A stretch of DNA of 64,000 nucleotides from Xanthomonas hortorum pv. cynarae (GTDB lineage Bacteria > Pseudomonadota > Gammaproteobacteria > Xanthomonadales > Xanthomonadaceae), in contig NZ_MDFM01000011.1 in assembly GCF_002939985.1 (NCBI RefSeq), positions 93,904-157,903 on the forward strand, given 5' to 3'. The translations under genes were made by a program, and so were the position numbers. How positions within the stretch are numbered: the stretch's first letter is position 1; the number at the start of each line of letters is the position of its first letter. Positions 18,121 to 26,605 of the stretch are shown here, piece after piece. The notes beneath the pieces were generated by a model. The model saw only the letters and a program-made list of their open reading frames with translations, was not told the DNA's origin and ran no database searches.

Positions 18121-18167
18121 GACCCTCATCCGCCCTACGGGCACCTTCTCCCAGTGGGAGAAGGGCA
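18121..18167. repeat. Palindromic repeat, family A, long variant
   Basis: This is the opposite orientation with ACCCTCATCCGCCCTACGGG and a CTTCTCCCAGTGGGAGAAG hairpin. It pairs with the copy at 18037 in inverted orientation, forming a composite unit between the GH92 and permease genes. Confidence 0.8.
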
Positions 18168-18313
18168 CAGCTCACCTGCATTTGGCGGCTGAGTACTCAT
18201 CGCAGCCGCGCAGCACAGCACTGCTAGCACCAACACCTTCCCATCGATGATTCACTCTTGAAGGCGCGTGGCGACGCGTTTGTCATGGTTGGCAATTGAA
18301 AGATGTATGAGGC

Positions 18314-18359
18314 GCCCCTCATCCGCCCTACGGGCACCTTCTCCCGGTGGGAGAAGGGA
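18314..18359. repeat. Palindromic repeat, family A, long variant
   Basis: This is nearly identical to the element at 18121 (CCTCATCCGCCCTACGGGCA, then a CTTCTCCC/GGGAGAAG hairpin). It ends at the permease stop codon and may act as its transcription end. Confidence 0.8.
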
Positions 18360-19775
18360 CTAACCCGCCTTGCCCAAGCGACTATTCCGCCGCCCATACG
18401 CCACATACACCACCACACCCAGCACGTTCCAGACCAGGAACCACAGCTGCGTCGTACTCGGCAGACTCCAGAACAGATACAGACAGCCCAGGATCGCCAC
18501 CGGCCCCACCACCCACGCCAATGGGGTGCGGAACGCACGCGCACGGGTCGGCTCACGCACACGCAGCACCAGCAGACACGCCGCCACCGCCGTAAACGCC
18601 GCCAAGGTCCCGGCATTGGCCAGCGCGGCAATTTCATCCAACCGCGCCACCCCCGCCAACGCCGCCACCAGCACCGCCGTAAACAACGTCGTCGCCACTG
18701 GCGTACCGGTGCGCGCGCTGACCTTGGACAAGCCACGCGGCAGCAGGCCATCGCGCGACATCACAAAGAAGATGCGGCTCTGCCCGTACAGAAACGCCAG
18801 CAGCACCGTCGGCAACGCGATGATCGCCACCGCACCGATCACCAGCGCTGCCTTGCCGTGGCCGAGTTCGCGCAGGATCAGCGCCAACGGCTCCGGGCTC
18901 TTGCCGAACACGGTGAAGCTCATCGCGCCCACCGCCGACAGCGCCACCAGCACGTAGATCAGCGTGCAGCCGATCATCGAGCCGACGATGCCGATCGACA
19001 GATCGCGCCCCGGGTTCTTGGTCTCTTCGGCCGCCGTGGAAATCGCATCGAACCCGTAGAACGCGAAGAAGATGATCGCGGCCGCTGCCATCACCCCGCG
19101 CTCCACGCCATCGGGCCCCATCGCCTTGGAGAAGCCGTAGGGCATGAACGGCTGCAGGTTGGCGCTATTGAAGGCCGGCAGCGCGATCGCCACGAACACG
19201 CCCAGCGCGATGATCTTCAACACCACCAGCACTGCGTTGAGCGTGGCGCTTTCCTTGGTGCCGGCCATCAGCATGCCGGCCACCAGGAAGGTGATCACCA
19301 CCGCCGGCAGGTTGACGATGCCGCCTGCGTGCGGCCCGGCCACCAACGCGTGCGGCAACTCCACCCCCAGCCATTGCAGGAAGCCGACGAAATAGCCGGA
19401 CCAGCCCACCGCCACCGTGCTCACCACCAGCGAGTATTCCAGCACCAGGCTCCAGCCCACCACCCAGGCGATGCTCTCGCCGAGCGCGGTGTAGCTGTAG
19501 GTATAGGCGCTGCCGGCGGCAGGCATCATCGTGGCCATTTCCGCATACGCCAGCGCCGCGCAGGCGCACACGATGCCGGCGGCCACGAACGACAACAGCA
19601 CCGCAGGGCCGGCCTTGTCCGCACCCACGCCGATCAACGTATAGATGCCGGTGCCCACGATCGCGCCAATGCCGAGTGCGATCAGATGCGGCCAACTCAG
19701 GCTGCGGACCAGCTGCCGGCCAGCCTCGTGCACGGTGACCTGATCGATGGATTTGCGCCTGAGCCAAGACGACAT
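18360..19775 (-). CDS. Amino acid permease, APC superfamily (cationic amino acid transporter type)
   Basis: This is a 471-residue inner-membrane transporter with about 12 hydrophobic spans. Family signatures are the first-span GIGAIVGTGIYTLIGVGADK, the SFVAAGIVCACAALAYAEMA segment, AGSAYTYSYTALGESIAW in span 3 and FFAFYGFDAISTAAEETKNP in the middle. The last matches the YfnA/CAT-type subgroup of the amino acid-polyamine-organocation superfamily. The exact amino acid is not readable. The gene is convergent with the GH92 gene and separated from it by three palindromic repeats. Confidence 0.92.
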   Translation of the reverse strand: MSSWLRRKSIDQVTVHEAGRQLVRSLSWPHLIALGIGAIVGTGIYTLIGVGADKAGPAVLLSFVAAGIVCACAALAYAEMATMMPAAGSAYTYSYTALGESIAWVVGWSLVLEYSLVVSTVAVGWSGYFVGFLQWLGVELPHALVAGPHAGGIVNLPAVVITFLVAGMLMAGTKESATLNAVLVVLKIIALGVFVAIALPAFNSANLQPFMPYGFSKAMGPDGVERGVMAAAAIIFFAFYGFDAISTAAEETKNPGRDLSIGIVGSMIGCTLIYVLVALSAVGAMSFTVFGKSPEPLALILRELGHGKAALVIGAVAIIALPTVLLAFLYGQSRIFFVMSRDGLLPRGLSKVSARTGTPVATTLFTAVLVAALAGVARLDEIAALANAGTLAAFTAVAACLLVLRVREPTRARAFRTPLAWVVGPVAILGCLYLFWSLPSTTQLWFLVWNVLGVVVYVAYGRRNSRLGKAG

Positions 19776-20109
19776 GCGGACCTCGAAGGAACCAAAAGAA
19801 TGCGCGAGTGTCGCCCAACGCGCTGCAGCAATGCTATCGGTGGTGATGTTGTTTGGAGTGGCGCGGAGCGGTTGCTACCTTTATGGACAGGGTTTGACGG
19901 CCTCTGAAAGGATTCCGTGAAGCCGTACCCTCACCCCAGCCCTTCTCCCGATGGGAGAGGGACTTTTGATTCCTTCTCCCATCGGGAGAAGGTGGCGCGC
20001 AGCGCCGGATGAGGGTACGGACAGGCGACGCAGCATCAGCTCGATCGCTGCCTGATCGATGCTTATTCCCCATCCACAACATGCTGCGATCCGGCCAGGT
20101 CCAGCACCC
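19776..20109. other. Intergenic region between permease and GST genes
   Basis: No gene is seen. The centre is occupied by a paired inverted repeat element (19924-20020); the right part upstream of the permease start presumably holds its promoter. Confidence 0.45.
19924..20020. repeat. Composite palindromic repeat, two inverted family A copies
   Basis: GTACCCTCACCCC with hairpin CTTCTCCCGATGGGAGAG is followed by CTTCTCCCATCGGGAGAAGG and then GGATGAGGGTAC. The outer ends are inverted repeats, making one bipartite element able to fold into a long hairpin. Confidence 0.85.
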
Positions 20110-20733
20110 CTAAGCCACCCCATTACACCCATGCCGCTGAAACCCGGCGCGCATTCCGAGCTGCGTGTAATACGCCGCCACCGCAGGCAATACCGGCCGC
20201 TCGATCGGGCTGGCAAACCAGCGCTGCGTCGATACCCCCAACACGATATCGGCCAAGGTGAAGTTTGCCCCGAGTACGAACGGACCGCCACGCTGCAGCT
20301 GTGCGTCGAGGATGGCCATGTGCCGGTTCCATTCGCGCACGCTCGCTGCAATCGCCTGCACATCGGTATGCGCCGCACTGCCGCGCACCGTCGCCATGAA
20401 CGCGTAACGCCAGGCGTTGTTGAGCTCGGTGGCCTGCCAATCCATCCATTGCTCCACCAATGCACGTGCAGCGGGCGCACTCGGCAGCAGATCGTCGCGT
20501 TGGTTACGCGCGGCCAGATACCTGCAGATGGTGTTCGATTCCCACAACACCACAGTGCCATCGCGCATCACCGGTACCAGCGCGTTGGGATTGAGCGCGC
20601 GAAACGCTGGCGTGTCCACCGGTGCAAACCCGCTGCCATACGCGTGCAGCGTGTAGTCCAGCGCCAACTCCTCGCATAGCCACAGCACCTTGCGCACATT
20701 GATCGAGGTCAGCTTTCCGTAGAGTTCCAGCAT
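20110..20733 (-). CDS. Glutathione S-transferase family protein
   Basis: This is a 207-residue cytosolic GST. The thioredoxin-like N-terminal domain (MLELYGKLTSINVRKVLWLC) carries the cis-proline/ESN glutathione-binding motif (NALVPVMRDGTVVLWESNTI). The C-terminal helical domain contains GPFVLGANFTLADIVLGV, the conserved N-capping box region. ATG 20733 is chosen because GAGGATC lies just upstream and the domain begins there; the frame continues upstream without homology. It probably conjugates electrophiles with glutathione; the specific substrate is unknown. Confidence 0.9.
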   Translation of the reverse strand: MLELYGKLTSINVRKVLWLCEELALDYTLHAYGSGFAPVDTPAFRALNPNALVPVMRDGTVVLWESNTICRYLAARNQRDDLLPSAPAARALVEQWMDWQATELNNAWRYAFMATVRGSAAHTDVQAIAASVREWNRHMAILDAQLQRGGPFVLGANFTLADIVLGVSTQRWFASPIERPVLPAVAAYYTQLGMRAGFQRHGCNGVA

Positions 20734-21088
20734 GTGATCCTCAATAACCAATGGCGACATAGGGCGATGACGGCGGGCAATGCGCGCACCGTGTGGAAGC
20801 AGACGCTGCAATTCTGCATCCATGCCTGCCAACGTACATGCCACCACGCCCGAGTAGTCGCCCCTGCCGTAGCGTTGCCTCTACGGGGAGCTGCGTGGTG
20901 CCCTGCATGCAGGTTGGAACCACGTCGGTGATGGGCGCTTCAACGCACTCTGCGCTGGCATGCCAAGCAACACAGGCAGTGAATCAAGATGAGAACTGTG
21001 CCACGGCGCAACCCGACACGCCCGTCATCCTGTGCACTGCGTCCACTCTCGACGCAGCCCCTGCGACGGTGGCAGTTACACTGCGCGC
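20734..21088. other. Divergent intergenic region, GST to rmuC
   Basis: No gene is recognised in this 355-bp divergent promoter region. Short open frames here have no start signals or family features. Confidence 0.4.
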
Positions 21089-22675
21089 ATGTCATCCGAA
21101 TCCCTGATCCTTCTCGGACTGCTCGTCGTAGTCCTCGTGTTGCAGCTGCTCGCGCTGCTGCGGCGTCCCTCCACCACAGGCCTGGAGCTGGCGCTGCGTG
21201 CCGAGCAACGCGACGGGCGCGGCGAACTGCGCGAGCAGCTCGAAGGCCTGGCGCGGCAGCAGGACGGCCGCCTGGAAACCTTTGCGCGCAATCTCACCGA
21301 GCTCTCCACGCGCACCGACCAGCGCCTGGACCTGCTACGCGACGCACTCGGCGAAGACGCACGCAAGGCGCGCGAAGAAAGTGGCCAGGCCCAACAACGC
21401 ACCGGCGAACTGCTCACCTTGCGGCTGACCGAATTGCGCACCCAGCTCGAAGGCTTCGGCCAGCAGCAGGAAACCCGCATCCAGGTGTTCGGCCAGCAGC
21501 TGACCGAATTGATCGCACGCACCGACACGCACATGGCCACCTTGCGCGAGGCACTGGCCGAAGACGCACGCAAGGGCCGGCAAGAAGCCGGTGAGTCGCA
21601 GCAGCGCTTCACCGAGGCCTTGAGCCAGCGCTTGAACGAGCTCACCCAACGCAACGAGCTGCGCATCGGCGAGATGCGCGCCACGCTGGAACAGCAGCTG
21701 GCCAACCTGCAGAACGACAACTCCAGCAAGCTCGAACAGATGCGCGCCACCGTCGACGAAAAACTGCAGACCACGCTCAACACGCGCCTGGATGCCTCCT
21801 TCAAGATCGTCTCCGAGCGCCTGGAACACGTGCAGCGCGGCCTGGGCGAAATGCAGCAGCTGGCCACCGGGGTGGGCGATCTCAAACGCGTGCTCACCAA
21901 CGTCAAGAACCGCGGCGGCTGGGGCGAAGTGCAGCTGGAGAACATCCTCGAACAGACGCTTACCGCCGAGCAGTATGCGCGCAGCGTGCGCGTGCGCCCG
22001 GACACCAGCGAAGCAGTGGATTTCGCCGTGCGCCTGCCCGGTCGTGGGCACGAAGACACCCCGGTGTGGCTGCCGATCGATTCCAAATTCCCGCGCGAAG
22101 ATTACGAACGCCTGCTCGACGCGCAGGAAGCCGGCGACATCGAACAGATCCGCCTGCTCGGCAATCAGCTGGAACGCGCGATCCGCATCCAGGCCAAATC
22201 GATCAGCGACAAATACATCTGCCCGCCGCACACCACCGATTTCGCCGTGATGTTCCTGCCCACCGAAGGTCTGTATGCCGAAACCATCCGCCGCCCCGGC
22301 CTGGTCGATGTGCTGCAGCGCGAACACCGCGTGGTGATCGCCGGCCCCACCACGTTCACCGCGTTGCTCAATAGTCTGCAGATGGGCTTTCGCACGCTCG
22401 CCATCGAAAAGCGCTCCAGCGAAGTGTGGGGCCTGCTCGGCGCGGTCAAGAGCGAGTTCGGCAAGTTCGCCGGCATCCTGGAAAAGGCCGAACGCCAGAT
22501 CAACACCGTCGGCAAGACCCTGGGCGATGCCGGCCGCAAGACCCGCACCATCGAACGGCGCCTGCGCGGCGTGGAAACGCTGTCCAACGAACACTCGCAG
22601 GCACTGCTGGACGATGCCGGTAACGACGACGCTGGAAGCAGCAGCGAAGAAGACGCAGGCGACGAGCAGGAGTGA
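21089..22675 (+). CDS. rmuC: DNA recombination protein RmuC
   Basis: This is a 528-residue RmuC homologue, a membrane-anchored protein with a nuclease-like domain that limits inversion at short inverted repeats. An N-terminal membrane anchor (LILLGLLVVVLVLQLLALL) is followed by a long coiled coil (about residues 35-250) built from repeats of LREALAEDARKGRQEAGESQ type, and the RmuC domain (about 260-470), with GGWGEVQLENILEQTLTAEQ, LPIDSKFPREDYERLLDA and VVIAGPTTFTALLNSLQMGF. An acidic tail ends the protein. Start ATG 21089 directly precedes the anchor. Three internal coiled-coil repeats (TRTDQRLDLLRDAL / ARTDTHMATLREAL) suggest duplication within the stalk. Confidence 0.94.
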   Translation: MSSESLILLGLLVVVLVLQLLALLRRPSTTGLELALRAEQRDGRGELREQLEGLARQQDGRLETFARNLTELSTRTDQRLDLLRDALGEDARKAREESGQAQQRTGELLTLRLTELRTQLEGFGQQQETRIQVFGQQLTELIARTDTHMATLREALAEDARKGRQEAGESQQRFTEALSQRLNELTQRNELRIGEMRATLEQQLANLQNDNSSKLEQMRATVDEKLQTTLNTRLDASFKIVSERLEHVQRGLGEMQQLATGVGDLKRVLTNVKNRGGWGEVQLENILEQTLTAEQYARSVRVRPDTSEAVDFAVRLPGRGHEDTPVWLPIDSKFPREDYERLLDAQEAGDIEQIRLLGNQLERAIRIQAKSISDKYICPPHTTDFAVMFLPTEGLYAETIRRPGLVDVLQREHRVVIAGPTTFTALLNSLQMGFRTLAIEKRSSEVWGLLGAVKSEFGKFAGILEKAERQINTVGKTLGDAGRKTRTIERRLRGVETLSNEHSQALLDDAGNDDAGSSSEEDAGDEQE

Positions 22676-22742
22676 TCCAGCCGCATGCCGCGACACCGCG
22701 CTGCCATTCCGGCAGGCCAGCGGCACCACAGGAGAGGACAAC

Positions 22743-22810
22743 GTAGGAGCGCACCCGGGCGCGACGAGGCGTTACCGATAACGCCTCATCGCGGCCAGGG
22801 CCGCTCCTAC
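22743..22810. repeat. Palindromic repeat, family B (GTAGGAGCG...CGCTCCTAC)
   Basis: The outer inverted repeat is GTAGGAGCG / CGCTCCTAC, and the inner palindrome is GAGGCGTTA / TAACGCCTC. The same family is found twice inside recB (35821 and 35950). Confidence 0.88.
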
Positions 22811-22914
22811 AACGGCAGGCGTGCGCCGTGTCATTCCTGCGCCCAACGCCAAGCACACCACGCAGACATCGCCACCGCGATGCTTGCACGCACCTTGTTC
22901 AAGAAGAGAGTGCC

Positions 22915-23295
22915 GTGTCGCGTCGATGGATCTATGCAGGGGTCTGCGCCCTGCTGCTGACCGCATGCAGTAATACTCCGGCTGCCAAGCCGGGCGCTGC
23001 AGCGAGCGCCCAACAACCACCGCGCGCAGTCTCTGCTGATGCTGCCGAATGCCGGGCAAAAGGTGGGCAACTACGCCCGGTCGGTCGCATGCAGACGGTG
23101 CGCTGCGTGGTGCCGTACGCCGATGCCGGCAAGACCTGCACTGACAACTCCGATTGCAGTGGCGATTGCCTGGCCACCAGCATCGTGCCCGCCGGCACCG
23201 CCACTTCGGGTACCTGCCAGCGCGACAGCGACCGCTTCGGTTGCCGCCAGGAAGTGGTCGGCGGCATGGGCCAGGCCGCGCTGTGCATCGATTGA
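22915..23295 (+). CDS. Cysteine-rich putative lipoprotein
   Basis: This 126-residue protein has a lipoprotein signal (VSRRWIYAGVCALLLTACSN; predicted lipidated Cys18) and a mature domain rich in cysteines: ECRAKGG, QTVRCVVPY, KTCTDNSDCSGDCLAT, GTCQRDSDRFGC and ALCID. The spacing suggests several disulphides, so the mature protein should sit in the periplasm or outer membrane. The family is not recognised. GTG 22915 has AAGAAGAG upstream and gives the intact signal. The gene is followed by a perfect 30-bp palindrome. Confidence 0.75.
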   Translation: MSRRWIYAGVCALLLTACSNTPAAKPGAAASAQQPPRAVSADAAECRAKGGQLRPVGRMQTVRCVVPYADAGKTCTDNSDCSGDCLATSIVPAGTATSGTCQRDSDRFGCRQEVVGGMGQAALCID

Positions 23296-23320
23296 TGGCA
23301 TTGCATGTGCGTAAGCGTTG

Positions 23321-23350
23321 GCACTGGCGGATCAGCTGATCCGCCAGTGC
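23321..23350. terminator. Perfect 30-bp palindrome after the lipoprotein gene
   Basis: The half-site GCACTGGCGGATCAG is followed directly by its exact reverse complement, 25 bp after the lipoprotein stop. It would make a strong hairpin and could end transcription, but no T-run follows it, so a regulator-binding role is also possible. Confidence 0.5.
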
Positions 23351-23512
23351 ACGCAGTGGTCGCCAGCTGTCGCAATAGCCGGCCGCAGCAAAGCCAACTG
23401 CAGCAACAGAAAGTTGTAAGCAACAGCCAACCGCAAGCACCGTCAGACACCCGCATCGCTCGCTCGGCTTCAGCGGTTTATGCTCTCGGCTCTCCCAGCC
23501 CAGGACGTACCG

Positions 23513-24061
23513 ATGAGCCAGACGCTTTACGACATTCCCGTGGCCCGTATCGACGGCGAGCCCGCCACGCTGGCCGACTATCGCGGCAAGGTGTTGCTGG
23601 TGGTCAACGTCGCCTCCAAATGCGGCCTGACCCCGCAGTACGAAGGCCTGGAAGCGCTGTATCGCGACAAGCAGGCGGCGGGTCTGGAAGTGCTGGGTTT
23701 TCCGGCCAACGACTTCAAGGGCCAGGAGCCCGGCAGCGAGGCGGAGATCGCGCAGTTCTGCCAGCTTACCTATGACGTGACCTTTCCGATGTTCTCCAAG
23801 ATTGCGGTCACCGGCACGGACACGCATCCGCTGTATCAGCAGCTGACCAGCGCACGTCCACACGCCACCGGCGACGGCCCGATGCGCGAAAAACTGGCCG
23901 GCTATGGCATCGAACCCAACCCGGCACCCGGCGTGCTGTGGAACTTCGAAAAATTCCTGATCGCCCGCGATGGCCAGGTCATCGCCCGCTTCGCCCCCGA
24001 CGTCCCCGCAGACGACGCACGCCTGCGCCAGGCAGTCGATGCAGCATTAGCGACTGCTTGA
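23513..24061 (+). CDS. Glutathione peroxidase (thioredoxin-dependent type)
   Basis: This is a 182-residue peroxidase of the thioredoxin fold that reduces hydroperoxides. The peroxidatic cysteine lies in VNVASKCGLTPQYEGLEALY, and the second signature is LGFPANDFKGQEPGSEAEI, with Gln in the catalytic triad; the Trp is in GVLWNFEKFLI. The cysteine replaces selenocysteine, as in bacterial enzymes. FCQLTYDVTFPMF supplies a possible resolving cysteine, supporting thioredoxin dependence. ATG 23513 is the family-typical start. A family A palindrome begins right after the stop. Confidence 0.94.
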   Translation: MSQTLYDIPVARIDGEPATLADYRGKVLLVVNVASKCGLTPQYEGLEALYRDKQAAGLEVLGFPANDFKGQEPGSEAEIAQFCQLTYDVTFPMFSKIAVTGTDTHPLYQQLTSARPHATGDGPMREKLAGYGIEPNPAPGVLWNFEKFLIARDGQVIARFAPDVPADDARLRQAVDAALATA

Positions 24062-24102
24062 GCCCCTCTCCCCCCGGGAGAGGGGTTGGGGTGAGGGTAC
24101 GG
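24062..24102. repeat. Palindromic repeat, family A
   Basis: GCCCCTCTCCCCCCGGGAGA followed by GGGGTTGGGGTGAGGGTACG abuts the stop of the glutathione peroxidase gene. Confidence 0.85.
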
Positions 24103-24167
24103 CGGAGGCGGAACACGGATGCAGCACGCAAGCCCCATCATCGCGCTAGAACAGACTCCAATAGCCT

Positions 24168-24593
24168 ATGTCGATGCGTTACATCCTTCTCATCCTGACG
24201 CTCCTCGGCTGCCCGGCATTGCAGGCAGCACCCCGATGCTTCAACCCAGCCACAACAGCCGAAAGCAACGCATGCTGGAATGACGAAGTCGGCCTATCGC
24301 AGGACCGTCTGAATGACTATCTGACCGCCGCGCGCGAAAGGGCGATGACTGTCTTGAATGTTCCAGCCGAGGCGTTCGACAACGCACAAGCGGCTTGGAC
24401 GAGGTACAAAGATCTTCAATGCGGCAACGTACGCAAGCAGTGGGGCAATGCGACGGTTGGGCCGGCAAAGGCAGCAAGCTGCATCGTCGACCTCAACGAT
24501 CAGCGGTCGCACGATCTATGGAAACACTATCTCACCTATGTCGACCGCACGCCGTCGATCAGGCCCGAACCTGCGTTGCGTTCTGGCAAATGA
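24168..24593 (+). CDS. LprI-like secreted protein (DUF1311)
   Basis: This 141-residue secreted protein has signal peptide MRYILLILTLLGCPALQAAP. The mature domain shows the LprI/DUF1311 pattern: a first Cys-x-N region (CFNPATTAESNACWNDEVGL), a helical middle (RLNDYLTAARERAM), AQAAWTRYKDLQCG, and a final Cys in AASCIVDLNDQRSHDLW. Some LprI proteins inhibit lysozyme, so a periplasmic role against host or competitor muramidases is possible; that is inference by family. A second start (ATG 24174) would also keep the signal. Confidence 0.82.
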   Translation: MSMRYILLILTLLGCPALQAAPRCFNPATTAESNACWNDEVGLSQDRLNDYLTAARERAMTVLNVPAEAFDNAQAAWTRYKDLQCGNVRKQWGNATVGPAKAASCIVDLNDQRSHDLWKHYLTYVDRTPSIRPEPALRSGK

Positions 24594-24739
24594 CATTGCA
24601 GCTACGCGATGGCGGATCTGCCACGCTGATCGATTGGTCACGCAGCTGCACGCTCAAAAGAACGGCGACCTGATAGATCGCCGTTCTTGCTCGAGTGATC
24701 GAAGCGTTGCACACACGGCGCGATGCGTCGATCAACAGG

Positions 24740-26353
24740 TCAACAGGTCAACAGCTTGCCAAGGCGTTCGCCGATGATCACGCACGGCGCCATGGTATTG
24801 CCGGTCGTCACTCGCGGCATGATGGAGGCATCCGCGATCCGCAACCCGTCGATGCCATAGACCCGCAGCTGCGCGTCCACCACCGACATTGCATCGCGGC
24901 CCATCTTCGCCGTGCACGACTGATGCCACACGGTGGAGGCGGTATTGCGCACGAAGTTTTCGAGCCCCTTCCCGTGCAAGGCACCCGGCATGACCTCACG
25001 CTTCACGAAGGGACGCATGGATGCGCTGTTGCCGATGTCGCGACAGATCTCCACCCCGCGAACCAGCGCCTGCACGTCTTCCGGTGCCGACAATGCGCCG
25101 GTATCGATCTTCAGCGGGTCCATCGGGTCGGATCCGCTCAAGGTGATCGAGCCACGGCTCTTGGGGCGCACCAGCCCCGGCAGCAGCGACCAGGCAGCGG
25201 CAGGCGGGTTGAACATCGCCTGCGCCTCGGCACTGGCGATCGGGATTTCCGCAAGAAATGTCTGCAGATCCGGCGTGTCCATGTCTGGATGACTCTTGCA
25301 GAAAAAGGTCGATTCGCCGGCATTGTTGCGCGGCGCATACGCTTGCTCATATTCCCAGATGCACCCCGACACCATCATGTGGTCCTGATAATTCTGCCCG
25401 ACGCCCGGCAAATCCTGTACCACCTCGATCCCGTGTTCGAGCAAATGACCGGCCTCGCCAATACCCGAATGCATCAGGATCTTCGGGGTGTGGAGCGCAC
25501 CAGCCGAAAGCACGACTTCCTGCCTGGCCTTGATGCGACCAACTTTGCCTGCATGAAGCACTTCAACACCGACTGCCCGCTTGCCTTCCAGCACCACACG
25601 CAAGACATGGGCGTGGGTCAGCACCGTCAGGTTCGGCTGTGCCATGAGTGGATAGACGTAGCGTCTGAAGATCGAGCGGCGGTGCCCGTTTTCGATGCAA
25701 AGATTGGCGATGGCGGCACCGCTGCCGGCTTCCATCAAGGCACCGTTCTGGTCGTCGAAGGTCGGTATCCCCAAGTGCGCCGCGGCAGACAACATGGCCG
25801 GCGCCACCGGATTCGGGTCGGGCGCCGGTTGCACCAGCACCAGGCCGCCGGTACCCCGGCGCTCGGCATCCGGCTCGCCGCGCCAGTCTTCGATACGCCG
25901 GTAGGTCGCCAGCGTCGCCGCATAATTCCAGGCCGCATCACCCGACTCGCTGGCAAAGTAATCCCAATCACTGCGGTGCCCGCGTGCCCAGACCATGACG
26001 TTGATCGACGAACCGCCGCCGAGCACCTTGCCCATGGAGAGCGGGATCGCACGGTCATTCAAATGCGGATTGGGTTGCGCCTGAAATTGCCAGTCACGCT
26101 CGCTGCCCAAATTGGTAAACCAGACCGAAGCGTCGCTGACGCTGGCCACATCGTCGCTGCCGCCCGCCTCCAGCAGCAATACGGTGATGTCAGGGTTTTG
26201 CGCCAGGCGGCGTGCGACAACCGAGCCCGACGTGCCCGAGCCACAGATAATGTAATCGTACTCGGCGGCCAGATTGTTTCTTAGGTGACGTTGATTATCG
26301 TCGACCCGCCGAGAAAACTCGGCGGTATCTAGTTCAGTGCGGTGCGCTTGCAT
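24740..26353 (-). CDS. GMC family oxidoreductase (choline dehydrogenase-like)
   Basis: This is a 537-residue FAD-dependent glucose-methanol-choline oxidoreductase. The ADP-binding motif is YDYIICGSGTSGSVVARRLA, followed by LLLEAGG; GMC signature 1 is MGKVLGGGSSINVMVWARGH and signature 2 is VVLSAGALHTPKILMHSGIG. The C-terminal catalytic His region reads TVWHQSCTAKMG and ends in GLRIADASIMPRVTTGNTMA. Family members oxidise primary alcohols or choline; the substrate is not readable. ATG 26353 is preferred over the further upstream start because homology begins soon after. An AraC-type regulator is encoded just upstream on the same strand and may control it. Confidence 0.92.
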   Translation of the reverse strand: MQAHRTELDTAEFSRRVDDNQRHLRNNLAAEYDYIICGSGTSGSVVARRLAQNPDITVLLLEAGGSDDVASVSDASVWFTNLGSERDWQFQAQPNPHLNDRAIPLSMGKVLGGGSSINVMVWARGHRSDWDYFASESGDAAWNYAATLATYRRIEDWRGEPDAERRGTGGLVLVQPAPDPNPVAPAMLSAAAHLGIPTFDDQNGALMEAGSGAAIANLCIENGHRRSIFRRYVYPLMAQPNLTVLTHAHVLRVVLEGKRAVGVEVLHAGKVGRIKARQEVVLSAGALHTPKILMHSGIGEAGHLLEHGIEVVQDLPGVGQNYQDHMMVSGCIWEYEQAYAPRNNAGESTFFCKSHPDMDTPDLQTFLAEIPIASAEAQAMFNPPAAAWSLLPGLVRPKSRGSITLSGSDPMDPLKIDTGALSAPEDVQALVRGVEICRDIGNSASMRPFVKREVMPGALHGKGLENFVRNTASTVWHQSCTAKMGRDAMSVVDAQLRVYGIDGLRIADASIMPRVTTGNTMAPCVIIGERLGKLLTC

Positions 26354-26605
26354 GCAGAAATCCTTGAAACGTGGACGGGCAGCATCGCCAAGCGCCAGGC
26401 GCGACGATACTTGCCGATAAGTCGGCGATGAAAAGAAAAGGAATGGGCGCAATCCGATTGCGCGCTCCGGGCATGAATCAGTTGTTCAACAACGGATCGA
26501 TTCTATGCCGCGTACCGTCGGATTCTTTTATCTGCAAGGCGCGTGGTACGTGTCCGCGAGGCGCGTTTTGAAATAAGCAAACGCATCTGTTCAAAGCATG
26601 CCTGC

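Noticed and set aside
18303..19907. 534-codon plus-strand open frame opposite the amino-acid permease
   Set aside because: His/Arg/Gln-rich translation without motifs; the minus-strand frame gives a clean APC transporter.
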